Shown one piece after another: positions 35,091 to 47,700 of a stretch of 64,000 nucleotides of DNA. Numbering within the stretch: position 1 is the stretch's first letter; each line of letters opens with the position of its first letter. A model generated the notes under the pieces. It did no database searches and was not told the DNA's origin. It saw only the letters and a program-made list of their open reading frames with translations. Position numbers and translations under genes: made by a program. Source of the stretch: Asterella californica. Taxonomy: Eukaryota; Streptophyta; Marchantiopsida; Marchantiales; Aytoniaceae. The stretch lies in assembly GCA_036924285.1 (NCBI GenBank), contig JAYKYS010000007.1, positions 6,386,001 to 6,450,000 on the forward strand, read 5' to 3'.

Positions 35091-36674
35091 CCTTCCCATA
35101 CTTTTCCTTCACCTTTTCAGCTTGTCGGCTTCTCGCGCGCAACCACAACTGCTACTGCTGTTCTGTTTCCTCTGGTGCTCCTGGTTGCACCGTTGTTCCT
35201 GCCATTTTCTTCAGTCTATATCTGTATTTACAGTTCACAAATCTTGTTTTTTAACGCTTCACTATTTACGTTCGGCGATTGTTTCTGCTATTGGTGATAA
35301 GAAATTTAGAATGCTGCAGCGGCACTCCGTTCACTCCACACGATCACTAAGACACTTTTTTCTCTTCACTCAGCTTCAACCTAGCATACATACAGCCTGC
35401 CTACTGCGACAGCTATCGACGACTGCTATGGCGTCTGCCCGTTATGATTACTGTGCTCTGGCTTCGTTTCTCTTTGTTCTTTTGGCTCTGCTCTCCACTG
35501 CTATCGATGACTGCTATGGCTTCTGCCCTTTATTATTAGTGTGCTTTGGCTTCATTTCGCCTCGGTCTTTCGGCACTGCTTTGATTTTCACTACTATTAA
35601 TATCTATATTACAGCTTGCGGACTACTCCGCCACCTCTCTTGTTAGTTAACTAGTTGGTGGTCCCATAGGCATTTATCGGCTTGCTGACCTTCAACACTG
35701 AGGGCTTGCTGTACCTTGCGCTTGAGTCTCCCTTTAATAAACACAACTTGGGAGTCTCTTGTCCAGAGGCATGCTCTTCGTGATGCTGTGCCCTGATGTT
35801 CTTCATTTCCTCACTTAATAGAGTTTCGTGGCGCACCGTGGCCGTTTGTTGAAAAAAGAAATAAAAGAAACAGAAATAATTAGTGTTATATTTATCTTCT
35901 CTCACGAAAACCACAGATAATGTTGTTAACACTAATTACAGTAATATTATTAAGTAATCGAATACTCGCACTAATAGCGCTGAGGAGTGCAGATTCAGAT
36001 TCAATAATAATGGATATCGACCGCAATGTGGCAGGTTTGATTGGTCGCGGTCGCTGGTCTCTTCGGAGGTAGACGTACGGCTGGATTTATTCTCCCACAA
36101 CGCTGGGAGTTCTCGAGCAATTGTCCCACATATGCACCCAAGCTAGCTGCACAGGTGAGACACGTTGACTTAGGTAGCTCCGCACCGATGTAAACGGCTG
36201 AAAGAGTGAGAGCCTTTACTTACCTTCCGTTCCCTCTAACCATTCTTGAGTCGAACTTTGCTTGGTGATGTGACGACTGCAGCGGGGCAATTCTCCAAAT
36301 TTCGGTCAAAGTTATGACTGTGTGACATTTGGGGTTGTAATTAATCATGTAAAATATAGTTCATGCAAATCAGTTCGGTTGTAGTTATACCAAGAATCCA
36401 GAGTTGTACAACCAAGTTGTACCTCATACGTCCTCGGGGAAAGCATAAGAAGCCAGATCGTATGCGAAAGTAGCATCGAATCATACATTCAGCAGTTCCA
36501 GGATTCACTGAAACAAAAATCCAGAGTGACACATTCACGAGTCCTGAGATAGCAGCTTGCTAGCTGCAAGCTCCGAGAATCCAGATCTCATTGCTCCTGC
36601 ACATGCTCTACAAAGCATTTCCTCCGAAGACAATTTCCGTGGAGGAAGTTCGCAGTTGAGTACAAGACGCAAAT

Positions 36675-37514
36675 ATGCAGCTGGAGAAGGAGTACAAAGT
36701 TCCTGTCTTCGAGCACGCTTATACGAAACACAAGTGCCACCCGTTGACGAAGCAGTATACAGACGAAGCTCACCGTTTTCTGGAGTCTCATGGAGTGGAT
36801 AAGCAGCTCGATGACATGTGGCCAGATTTCGTGAGAGCCGAAGGTCCTGCGCTCATGGGATATATTTTCGTGGACACTGGGCCCCGAGAATTCTTGTGGC
36901 TGTGCAAATTCTCCGGCTGGATATTCTCCATGGACACCAGGCTGGACGAGGGCGAGTACTCTGACAATCCGGAGATGTCCATCCCTACAGTGTTGGGAAT
37001 TAGCTTGTCCATCCTGTGGAACAATCCCAACGACGAACGTCTTTTGCAGCACGTGAAGCCGCTATACGAGGACTGCATTACGACTAATGAATGCAGAGCT
37101 GTTGTGGAGGCATTCCACCAGGACCTTGTCCACGCCAAAAACAAGACCAGAGATGGTAAGACTTAGTGTAGCATCCTTTTATCTGAAAATATATATTTTG
37201 TGCCATCAGTCGCGTATTTGTTGCAACTGGAAGTTTCGGGATGCCAGAATCTCATTGACACACTGAGCTCTAATTTGCACGTTCCAGTTCTGGATATCGA
37301 AATGACGCCCATTGCATCAGCGTTCCGAGAACTGTGGCTTGAGTACTGCGAGGCCGTGCCAGCTGAATTTCTCTTGCGAGAAGCCAATAACATTCAGGAG
37401 TACGTGAAGGGATGTATTTGGGAAGCTAAGAATCGGAAGGCAGGACACCAAATCAAAACGGTCGAAGAGTATATCCTCATGCGCAGATGGGCCTCAGGTG
37501 TCTTGCAATTCATT
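36675..37514 (+). pseudogene. Microbial-type terpene synthase, copy A, truncated
   Basis: Exon 1 (36675-37155) and exon 2 (37248-37514) correspond to exons 1-2 of the complete gene at 47118. One additional A near the end of exon 1 (about 37138) shifts the frame so that it no longer fits exon 2. The aspartate region reads SMDTRLDE. Exons 3 and 4, carrying the NSE metal-binding motif and the C-terminal RY, are absent: sequence after about 37583 is copia. No functional enzyme can be made from this copy. Confidence 0.88.
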
Positions 37515-37583
37515 GTAAGTATCGCGGATCCATAGTCTAAATACCTTAAATTCATCACCAATACTGTCAGGTGGAAAGAGTAC

Positions 37584-38990
37584 TGGTATGCATATGCTAG
37601 AAAGACAAATGGAGGTTAGAATTCTACATCAAGTAATGTTGCTGCTCAAGAAGATGCACAAGAAGAGAAAGATGTTGGTATTATGTTTATTACCAGCTTG
37701 ATATCTACAACAACAGAGACAAGAATTGGTACATTACTGGTGCTTCTAAGCACATGACCAGCCAAAGATCACTCTTGAAGGACTTTTCAACAACAGCAGG
37801 CTCTAAGGTTACTCAAGCTGATGATACAAGATGTGAATTCAAAGTACTGGAGTTGTGACAGTGAAAACAAGTGAAAGAGATCTGAAGAGTATACAAGAGG
37901 TACTCTTTATTCCAAAGCTCTCTAAGGACTTGCTTTTTATGTTGAAAAAATCACAGGTCATGGAATGAAGGTGATTTTTGATGATACAAAGGTGCAGATA
38001 CTGGATGATTCACATAATCAGAGAGTTATTGCTTCAAGAAGGAGAGATCAGAAGTCAAGATTATATATCTTGAATGTTGAGCCTCAAGTCCAAGAAGTCT
38101 TGATTATAAGAATGTTGATTCTTATAATCAAGCAAGCCTTTGGCATCAGAGGTTTGCACATTTGAACTTTGGAATTTTGAAACATTTGATGGATAATCAT
38201 ATGGTAGAAGGACTACCAAGGATGAAACTACCAACTACTGAAGATATATGTGAAGGATGTATATTTGGAAAACAAAGCAGAAAGAGTTTTTCAAAAGAGA
38301 GAGGTGCAAGAAAAAGAGTTGTTGGCCTTGATCCATTCAGATGTTTGTGGATTTATGCAAACAAGCTCTATTGGAGGTTGTAAGTACTTTCTGACATTTA
38401 TTGATGATGTGAGCAGAAAGACATGGATATATTTCTTGAAACAGAAATCTGAAGTATTTGAGTACTTCAAGAAGTTCAAAGCTCTTGTAGAAAATCAAAG
38501 TGACAAGAAGATTAAAGTTCTCAGATCAGATGGAGGAGGAGAATATTGTTCTAATCTCTTTACTCAGTTTTGTGAAGAGCATGGTATTCAAAGACAACTT
38601 TCCACAGCTTATACTCCACAACAAAATGATGTAGCTGACAAAAAGAATAGAGTGATTATGAAAAGTGACAGATCCATGCTGAAGGTCAAGAATCTTCTCA
38701 ATTATTTTTGGGCTGAAGCTTGCAACATAGCTGTTTACATTATGAACAGAGCGTATACAACAGCTATGCAGCACAAGACACCTGAAGAGACATTTATAGG
38801 AGTGAAACCAGATGTGTCTCACTTCAGGATTTTTGGGTGCATAGCTTACATGCACATCATTGATGAAAAGAGACAGAAGTTGGATGTAAAATCTCAAAAG
38901 TGTATATTTGTGGACTATGCTGAGCAAACCAAAGGTTTTGTCTACAAGAAAGACTTACATCAACAGAGATGTTAGATTCTCTGAGTTGGA
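37584..38990 (+). mobile_element. Ty1/copia element C2, 5' piece (GAG-pre-integrase and integrase)
   Basis: Degenerate gag-pre-integrase (ICEGCIFGKQSRKSF) followed by an integrase core, open over 38250-38972: HSDVCG, YFLTFIDDVSRKTWIYFLK, a VLRSDGGGEY block, STAYTPQQN, WAEACNIAVYIMNR and FRIFGCIAYMHI. The third acidic catalytic residue, Glu in the usual AERKN, reads Asp (ADKKN). No LTR is visible at the left junction with the terpene synthase pseudogene. RT does not follow; non-copia DNA begins near 38990. Confidence 0.8.
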
Positions 38991-40377
38991 TTCAGATCTA
39001 ATGAAAGATGAAAAAAAAACTTGTGATACATTCAGATCACGGGAAGACATCGACAAATTGCCTACAGTGTAATTGACGATATTCACACTGCTTTTAACAC
39101 CAGAAAAATTATGAAGTGTAAAAGTCTCAATGTTACAAACATACCACTTGAAAGATGCAAAAAATAATTACTCCTGGTGTTTTAACATCATAAGAAATAA
39201 TTACATTGTTTTTTACTAGACTAAGTAAAAGTATATGTTTATTTGAAAAAGAAGTTCGGTGCAAAAAATACTCTATTTCTTCGTGGTGGTGTATAACTCA
39301 TAAGATTTACACCGTGCTGGTCTGACTCATGTCCAGGTCGAGAGTCAACAGATATCTCACGTACGCGCTGGCTCCGACGCTTTCGACCAGAAAGAATTCC
39401 AAGAATTATGTTGCACAGAAGCAAGTGTCATTTGCAAGACATGCTTTACAACCTCTCTCAGTCGAAGAAGCGGTCGAAACTTCTTCGACTCCAGTTTCAT
39501 AGCCCTTGCAGATCACGGCGAATGCAAAACATTTAGCTTCAGAGAGGAACAAGATATTTACTACTTCAGGTAGCCCGTAAATATTTAACTGCAGCATATA
39601 TATATTGACACACGCGTAAGAAGTAGTAGCCCGTGAATATTTAACTGTAGCATATATATATATATATTGACACACGGGTAATCAGTTTTCGGTGAAAACA
39701 GTGACTTCTCCCGCACGTTTAAGGTAACCCTCAAATAGGTTAACCATGCAGTATTTAACTGCAACCATTTTAGCTAAGATTTACAAAGACTATACGTGAA
39801 ATTAGCTGATAAACTGCAATAGTTACAGAAGTGCAGTTCTTCAACGAACTCATACCAAAGAAACAGCACGAAACTGTCGAGACAAAAATCGAGTCGAACC
39901 TGATTCTACTTTTGGAAGATCAAGAATGTCATTGTGACGATTTTCCAAGTGGGAATCCAACGGTTTTCCAAGTGGGAATCCAACGGGACACCTTAGTCAA
40001 GATTGCTGTCACAACTGGAGCTGGCTTGATCTTGTCAGATATCTGCGAGTTCGACAGAATGTCTCTTAGCATCAAACTGAGCACAATCAATTTCAACCGA
40101 AGAGTCAAGACCTGCTATCTAGCTTTCATCTGAGGATACAATTACGGACTGTTAGCTTATCTTGCACATGGGAATCAGTGATATAGAAAGACTCCCCAGT
40201 ATACCAAGAAGCACGAGTATTACACGTAATGGGTCTATATCAAACTAAGCCATACAGCCATCAACGAATATGCATGCTCCAAGACCTTCCAAGTGACGTA
40301 TTAGAGTACTTGCATTACTAGCATCTCAAAATTCAGCTATATTTTAGCTAGAGATCCTGTTGTCGAAATGCACATAC
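38991..40377. other. DNA inserted between copia pieces; tandem repeat, no firm gene
   Basis: A ~56-base tandem pair at 39570-39680 includes (TA)n tracts. A plus-strand frame at 39831-40133 contains a 23-base direct duplication (ttttccaagtgggaatccaa, about 39950-39990) and is not recognised. At 39415-39500 one plus frame reads VSFARHALQPLSVEEAVETS, faintly like the region after NACHT domains in ankyrin proteins; too short to call. Confidence 0.35.
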
Positions 40378-41218
40378 TTAATGGCAGTTGTTCTTGAGTT
40401 CGTGGCAGTACTATAGAAGTCTTGCACTTCCTCGGGTGCGAAAAAACACTCCAAACATGCTGCCAGTGGAACTCGAGGCCTTACGCATTCATCAAGTTCC
40501 CTAGGGAAGGCAAACAACACCCCATTGGTAGATAAGCGTTACTCAAAACAATTCCAGCTTGTATAAAGTCCTAAATGTCCTACAGTGTTCTGCATGTCAC
40601 TGAGAACAAACACGATGTCTGCTGGAATGCTGAATAGCTGACTTTTCATCCCCTCTAAGACCAGTCGGTTGGGACTTCCAACCTAGAACTAAACAAATTT
40701 ACATAAATCAATGAAGACTCTTAACAGTTGAATAACGACCACCAACATGTATCCTCTCTACTGTCTGCGGCTGTCGAAACGTAAGAGTGAATAGGCGAGT
40801 AATCTGTGAATGCATGACACATGCAATAGTGAAAAAGCAAAAGTGGAAAGCTTACAAAATCCAAAGGTCAGAACTTACAGCTTTTCTCCTGATTTTGTCT
40901 TCTCGTCCTTCAACTTTTGGAAAGCACTCATTTCGTCTGCATCCGAGAAAACCCATCATGAGGTCAAATCTCTTAAGGTGAATTGAAGCAACAGAAGTCC
41001 AGTGCAGAATTCAGTACAATTATACCATATGTCGGATCTCATCTTTATTCACTGCAGCCTGGACGAATAACTGGGGGGAAAGGAAAGCAATCAAAACAGT
41101 AATCGTGCAATGACTTGTTATAAAGATATCATTATACCTGTTGTCTGGCGCTAGCAAACTCTGGGTGCCCAGTCCCAACTAATGATTTGAACATACAAGG
41201 TGGTATGCCTTCTTGAAC
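40378..41218 (-). pseudogene. Fragment of a UBP14/USP5-type ubiquitin C-terminal hydrolase gene, introns kept
   Basis: Four minus-strand exons with splice sites: 41138-41218 (GIPPCMFKSLVGTGHPEF, ASARQQ), 41026-41058 (AAVNKDE...), 40879-40936 (EMSAFQKLKDEKTKSGEKL) and 40378-40500 (ELDECVRPRVPLAACLECF, later QDFYSTATNSRTTAIK). The order and residues match plant UBP14 (isopeptidase T family, which disassembles free polyubiquitin). Exons 3 and 4 join in phase; exons 2 and 3 do not. Missing are the N-terminal zinc finger and catalytic Cys box, about 60 residues expected after ARQQ, and everything after TTAIK (UBA domains, His box). A relic lying antisense to the flanking copia pieces. Confidence 0.75.
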
Positions 41219-42639
41219 CTGAAAGTGAGTATTGAGAAGATGCTACTGGAAACCTTCCACCTGAAGTTTCAAGAACATACGTACTGGGTTACTGACTCTT
41301 TTAAATGTAAGGTGAGTAATTTCTAGTCAGTTTAACTTCCATCGTCTTCCCCAGCTACAGATAGACAGATGTGACAGACGGCAGAAAGGTTCTCGTTGAC
41401 AAATCAGAGATACGCATACAACGTCCATTTAATTTTTCTCTTCTTGCTGAGATTTCTCGAGAAAACTCCGAGCTTTGAACAACGTTACCAGAAAAGCCTG
41501 ACACATACGATCGGACCCAAACCGGAACGAATGACGGAGCTTTACCCAGATGAAGCCTACAGAGAAATTAGAGTAGGAGATAAAGGTGGTAACCAAGCAG
41601 GTTGCATAACAAGACCACGCTCAATCGGCTCCAGGGCAAACTGAGTACGAATGATGACATTGGGAGCAGATCCGAGACGCTAAAAGCAGAATACTGATTA
41701 CACGTCTGATTACAATATCTGATCGAAACATACATACCTATCCCTAGCAACGGCTCAACCAGAATAGTCTTCCCCTAACCTCTGAATACGAGAACCATCC
41801 CTAATCATGCACACAGTGACCTACACCCACAGTGACCATCATGGACGCAGAGACATACATTTTTCTAGCCCCATCTTCTTCTTCCTCTTTCTCATCCACC
41901 TGGAAGCAACCACAATCGCTGAAATGTTAAATGACGGATAGAAAGAGGAAGCGTTTGGAAACACATAAGGATATGAGAACAACGTATGAATGTTTTCACA
42001 CAAGAGTCCAGTTAAGCACCCTTAGAGGACCAAACTGATTCCTCACTAAGAGAATACTCCCAGTACCTGGCAATACAAAGCTATTACTAATATTTCACAA
42101 GCAACGTATGACTGTTTCCACACAAGATTCCTGTTAAGCACCTCTCAGAGAACCAAACTGATTCCTCACTAAGAAAATACTCCCAGCACCTGGCAATACA
42201 AAGCTATTACTAATATGTCACAAACAATAACGTACACAACTGGATGGACTGAACGCTTAGAAACGTGACCCTAAAGCTAATGATAGACCTGGTGACAGGA
42301 CTTAATCACAAGAAACACAACAAAACACAACTCACGCAGAGAAACAGAGGAGTGGAAAGAAACTATGAACATAACTTCATGACAACAATTACAACTGATA
42401 AAAATGGTTAAATAGCTACCTTTCCGGATGGACACGAGTACTTTCCCGGAAGCATTCCATGTGCCAACTTTGTTCTGTGAGCAAGAATCGCTTACACGTT
42501 AGAGACAAGTCGCTATTTTCCGTCAAAGCGTTCAGATGACACACAAACCTCCACTGCTGTGAGGAAAAAACGTCTGAAAATCTGAATAAATACATGTTGT
42601 CATGTGATGAATTCTACATTTGCAGTTGAGATAATCATC
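41219..42639. other. Remainder of insert; tandem pair and possible minus-strand exons
   Basis: A ~121-base tandem pair lies at about 41981-42220 (units begin caacgtatga(a/c)tgtttt). On the minus strand, 41583-41681 between AG and GT sites reads coding-like (SAPNVIIRTQFALEPIERGL, then VMQPAW), as does 42420-42474 (NKVGTWNASGKVLVSIRK). I cannot link these to UBP14 or to any family. Confidence 0.3.
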
Positions 42640-43879
42640 TCTCCGTTTCTAATCTGAACATCTCCCACTATCTGAAGCTTTGTTGTCAAAGCCCACTGAA
42701 CTACTTTATCCTGTCGAGTGATTTTGTCATCACTTCTATGACCTGTGTGAAAAGTTTCACTGATTTTTGTTTTTCTGCGTCTCTATTCTGATCAGCTATA
42801 AACTTGAATAACTTCCCATACACATTGGAGATTTTCTTTTTTCCCATTGTTACCATTGCTATAGTTAGTTTGGGAGAAGCGAACTTCAAGGCTTCAGTGC
42901 TAGTGATTGGGTTGGAGATACTAGCAGCAGAAAATCCACATCAGGTGCATGCTTCAACTTATGTTCAGATGGAATTATCAGTTGGAGCAGCAAGAAGCAA
43001 AATACAGTAGCAAGGTCTTCAACAGAAGCTGAATACATTGCTCTTAGTGATGGTTCTATAACCTTGATATGGTTAAGGAATTTATTGCTGGAGATGAGAG
43101 AAAAGATATCTGGACCAATAGTATTACATGTGGATAATCAGAGTATAATGTTCTTGACTAACAATAAGATTATCAGAGAAAGAACAAAAAGTTTGGAGAC
43201 AAGGTTACATCATATTAGAGAGAAAATTGAAGCTAAGATAGTCAAGCTGGAATATTGTCCATCGGAAGACCAGTTAGTTGATACTTTTACCAAAGCCTTA
43301 TCAAAGCTAAGGTTTATAAATATTAGAGATTTACTAGGTATGAAAGAAGTGATGCTCTAATGAAGGAGGGTGTTAAATATCATTAAAGAGTCACATCAAA
43401 ACTCGGTGGAAGGTAAAAGGACAAAAAGAAAAAAAGGAAGAGGTGACTTGTGACATGACTTTGAAGTGAAAACACTGTGACAGCAGTTAGGTAAGTCACT
43501 TTTATTATTCACCCTTCGCTCAACTGTGTGCCGCTCGACGGTCGGCTCGGCTTGTATTTCCCTTCCCACTATGGTTAGACGCCCTCCTCGGTTTTTCGGT
43601 TTTTTTAACCCCTTCCATATCGTATGCTCGGACGCCTCATTTTCTGGCCACGTTACTTCCCCTACAATAAAGGATATCACCGCTGTCCAGTTTTTTCGCG
43701 TTTTCTTTTCTCGGCTCCGGCAACATTTTCTCCTGGGCACTCTTCTCTTCTTTGTTCTGTATCGGGTTTCATTATTTTTTCAGAGACAAATCAATTTTTT
43801 TACGGAACCAATGAACTGTTACTCTATCAAGATTTTGATAATCAAGGTACCCCTTTAACTAGTTTATCATTATATTACA
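42640..43879 (+). mobile_element. Ty1/copia element C2, 3' piece (RT end, RNase H, LTR)
   Basis: Degenerate RT C-terminus from about 42640, then RNase H at about 42890-43360: ASDWVGDTSSRKSTSGACF, IISWSSKKQNTVARSSTEAEY, a LHHIREKIEAKIVKLEY block and LVDTFTKALSKLRF. A purine tract (gaaggaggg) immediately precedes the LTR at 43371. Domain content complements the 5' piece at 37584-38990, so both probably come from one element or family. Most of RT is missing between them. Confidence 0.8.
43371..43879 (+). repeat. Candidate 3' LTR of copia C2
   Basis: Begins TGTTAAATATC directly after the polypurine tract and probably ends at ttatattaca (43879). There is no second copy in the window, so the right end is a guess. 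Confidence 0.5.
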
Positions 43880-44705
43880 GAAGCATCCGTCAGTTGACTG
43901 AAGTGTTGACTGAAGTGTCAGATTCGAACTTCCGTGGCTAGGTCTCCAGATGGACTATTTTGCCAAGATGATAGACAATATATAGGTAGATACCATGAAG
44001 TGGAAGTTTACATACGAAGGCTCGACTATTTGTGTAGTACTGGTGTATAAATAAGAAAAAAATAGAAAGCTGAAACAAAAGGCTCGTAGGCTCGTAGTGC
44101 AGTGTTAAGTAAAGTTAAAAACAGAAAGTACAGAGCTCCACTACTCTGTGTACTACTGGTGTATAAAAAAGAAAAAGCCAAAAAGCAGAAGCAAAAGGCT
44201 TGTGAGCTCGTAGTACAGTGTTAATGTGTAAAAAAAGTAAAGTTTAAAACAGAAAGCAATAGAACGTATTAAACTCACGAGGATAAATTTTTGGGTATCT
44301 AATTCTTGGGTTTACAATCCAATTTTTGGGTATCTTAGTTCAGATGAACTTCCCGATCCAATCATTGAGGAGAATTAACCCCGGATAAAACCCCGGATAC
44401 AACGCTTGTCTTCTTTCGTACAGTTTGTACGAAAGTTGATTTGGGATGCTTATTCACTTTGAGGTGACGGCAGTTATGTAAAGCTGTGCACATTTCATCT
44501 CGAAATATTTCTGTTCAGTTCTCTTTCTGATTAGCTTTAACAGGATTATCTGTAATCAGTTCTAATAGACTGCTAGTATCCTGTGGTGGGAGATAAATTC
44601 TATATTCTGAGAGGCTTGGGAGTACAGTTTTAAGTTTTGTAACACATCTTTATCTAGACACTACATCTAATACCCGCGGGTAACAAAGGGGTGTCAAGCA
44701 TACCC
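43880..44705. other. Non-coding; imperfect ~120-base duplication
   Basis: About 44033-44150 and 44151-44265 share tactggtgtata, gaagcaaaaggct and gtagt(g/a)cagtgttaa blocks. No gene recognised. It leads into duplicated segment B at 44706. Confidence 0.4.
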
Positions 44706-47700
44706 TCCTCTCCTAAGTGGACTTGCCTTTTCACTCACCCATTTTGCAGCACTTCCTCTTTACCTTTCGCCATTGCTTTCCTATTACATCCACCACAGCG
44801 TATACATAGCTCCACCTTAGCAACTCGTTTATTCAAAGCATGGATCCAAATTTCTACTCAGTTCGTTTAGGACCCACCTGTTATAACATCAATTTCGCTT
44901 CGGCAATTCCTCAATCTTTTACAGCGCTCACACACTATTCCATGGTCCGCGGTTCCAGAGAGACGAGCTAACTTTACAGTGCAACAAGTTCAGCAGAGGC
45001 TAGTCAGCCTGGGGATATCCAACTTGAAGGAAGACTTTATCACTGCCTTGCAGACACGGTCTCTTATGCCAACATTTCTTCATAGGCTGGCTGGTCCGTG
45101 GCTCGTTGAGATCACAATTCTTCATGCAGACGACTGGCTGCAGCCAGCGCATTGGTTGTCACTCCGACCGCAACAGAGGTGATTTCAGGCCACGTTTACA
45201 CTGCAATCAGGACTTACTACATGAGCGTCTAAATTCACGATGAAGAATTGATTGATCAACTCAGCGATGGACTGTTTTATGGACTATTTACATACTCAAG
45301 GCTTACACCGTGAGCTTCATTTTTCATTTGACATCTCTTACATGTAAGAGACGTTTTACAAAGATGTTGGCGTCTCTTATATGTAAGAGACGTCTCTTAC
45401 AAGTGAGCGAACAGCATTGGTTTTGCAAATAGTGCAACCCTGCACTGCTTGCTCACATCCACTGGAGGATACGTCACATGTCTCCATTCGCTGCTTTGCA
45501 CGACCTCCGGTATGGTTACTACTTGCTAATGCATGTCCGGATTTGAGTTCGGGAATACACACAGTACTACAGGGAGATCCCCTTCCTATACTACGGCTTC
45601 TCGCGCGTAACCACAACGTTAACTGCTACTGCTGTTCTATTTCCTTTGGTGCTCCTGGTTGCACCGTTGTTCCTGCCATTTTCTTCATTCTATCTGTATT
45701 TACAGTTCACAAATTTTTTTTTTTTACACTTCACTGTTTACGTTCGGCAATTGTTTCTGCTGTTGGTGATAAGAAATTTCGAATGCTGCAGCGACACTCC
45801 ACTCACATCACAGGATCACTAAGACATTTTTTTCTCTTCACTCAGCTTCAACCTAGCATATATACATACAGCCTGCCTACTGCGACAGCTATCGACGACT
45901 GCTATGGCGTCTGCCCGTTATTATTACTGTGCTCTGCCTTCGTTTCGCTTTGTTCTTTTGGTTCTGCTTTCCACTGCTATCGATGACTGCTATGGCTTCT
46001 GCCCTTTATTATTAGTGTGCTCGGGATTCGTTTCGCTTCGGTCTTTCGGCACTACTTTGATTTTCACTACTATTAATATTTATATTACAGCTTGCGGACT
46101 ACTCCGCCACCTCTCTTGTTAGTTAACTAGTTGGTGGTCCCATAGACATTTATCGGTTTCCTGACGTTTAACACTGAGGGCTGAGTGTACCTTGCGCTTG
46201 TTGAGTCTCCCTCTAATAAACACAACTTGGGAGTCTCTTGTCCAGAGGCATGCTCTTCGTGATGATATGCCCTGATGTTCTTTATTTCCTCACTTAATAA
46301 AGTTTTGTGGCGAACCGTCGTCTTTTGTTGAATAAAGAAATAAAAGAAACAGAAATAATTAGTGTTAGATTTACCTTTCTCTCACGAAAACCACAAATAA
46401 TGTTGTTGACACTTATCAAATACTCACACGATTAGCGCTGAGGAGTGCAGATTCAGATACAACAATAATGGATATCGACCTGAATGTGGCAGGTTTGGTT
46501 TGGTCGCGGTCGATGGTCTCTTTGGAGGTAGACGTACGGCTGGATTTATTCTCCCACAATGCTGGGAATTCTAGAGCAATTGAGACGATCCCACATGCGC
46601 ACCCAAGCTAGCTGCACAGGTGAGAAACGTTGACTTCCCAGGTAGCTCCGCACCGATGTAAACGGCTGAAAGAGTGAGAGCCTTTATTTACCTTCCGTTC
46701 CCTCTAACCATTCTTGAGTCGAACTTTGTCTGGTGATGTGACGACTGCAGCGGGGCAATTCTCCAAATTTCGGTCAAAGTTATGACTCTGTGACATTTGG
46801 GGTGTAATTAATCATGTAAAATATAGTTCATGCAAATCAGTTCGATTGTACTTATACCAAGAATCCAGAGTTGTACCAACCAAGTTGTACCTCATACGTC
46901 CTCGTATGCGAGAGTAGCATCGAATCATACATTCAGCAGTTCCAGGATTCACTGAAACAAAAATCCAGAGTGACACATTCACGAGTCCTGAGATCGCGGC
47001 CTGCTAGCTGCAAGCTCCGAGAATCCAGATCTCATCGCTCCTGCACATGCTCTACATAGCATTTCCTCCGAAGACAATTTCCGTGGAGGAAGTTCGCAGT
47101 TGAGTACAAGACGCAAAATGCAGCTGGAGAAGAAGTACAAAGTTCCTGTCTTCGAGCACGCTTATACGAAGCACAAGTGCCACCCGTTGACGAAGCAATA
47201 TACAGACGAAGCTCACCGTTTTCTGGAGTCTCATGGAGTGGACAAGCAGCTCGATGAGACGTGGCCAGATTTCGTGAGAGCCGAAGGTCCTGCGCTCATG
47301 GGACATACTTTCTTCGACACTGAGCCTCGAGAATTCTTGTGGCTGTGCAAATTCTCCGGTTGGCTATTCGCCATGGACACCAGGCTGGACGAGGGCGAGT
47401 ACTCTGACAATCCGGAGATGTTCATCCCTACAGTGTTGGGAATTAGCTTGTCCATCCTGTGGAACAACCCCAACGACGAACGTCTTTCACAACACGTGAA
47501 GCCGCTATACGAGGACTGCATTACGACTAATGAATCCAGAGCTGTTGTGGAGGCATTCCATCAGGACCTTGTCCACGCCAAAACAAGACCAGAGATCGTA
47601 AGACTTAATGTAGAATCCTGTCGTCTGAATATATATATTTTGTGCCATCAGTCGCGTATTTGTTGCAACTGGAAGTTTCGGAATGTCACTGACACACTGA

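Larger units (their letters stand above)
34165..37583 (+). repeat. Duplicated segment A (LINE-like remnant plus terpene synthase exons 1-2)
   Basis: Matches 44706-48050 in the same orientation with small indels. It starts near ctcctctcctcagtggactt and ends at ggtggaaagagta, after which copia C2 sequence replaces the rest of the gene. Copy A has three units of gccattgctttcctattaca where copy B has one. The left junction lies inside G2 RNase H sequence. Confidence 0.85.

Noticed and set aside
36588..37144. Long minus-strand frames over terpene synthase copies (also 47052-47521)
   Set aside because: Antisense shadows of exon 1, present in both copies because the exon is shared.
39415..39500. 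Ankyrin/NACHT-associated fragment
   Set aside because: About 20 residues of faint similarity followed by a stop; not enough evidence.
41740..41790. Cysteine synthase-like GKTILVEP segment on the minus strand
   Set aside because: Twelve residues only, depends on choosing an AG in phase, and the neighbouring pieces do not continue the family.
42701..42889. Minus-strand open frame that looks like a small basic protein
   Set aside because: The plus strand here is the degenerate RT C-terminus of copia C2, continuous with its RNase H, so the minus frame is a shadow.
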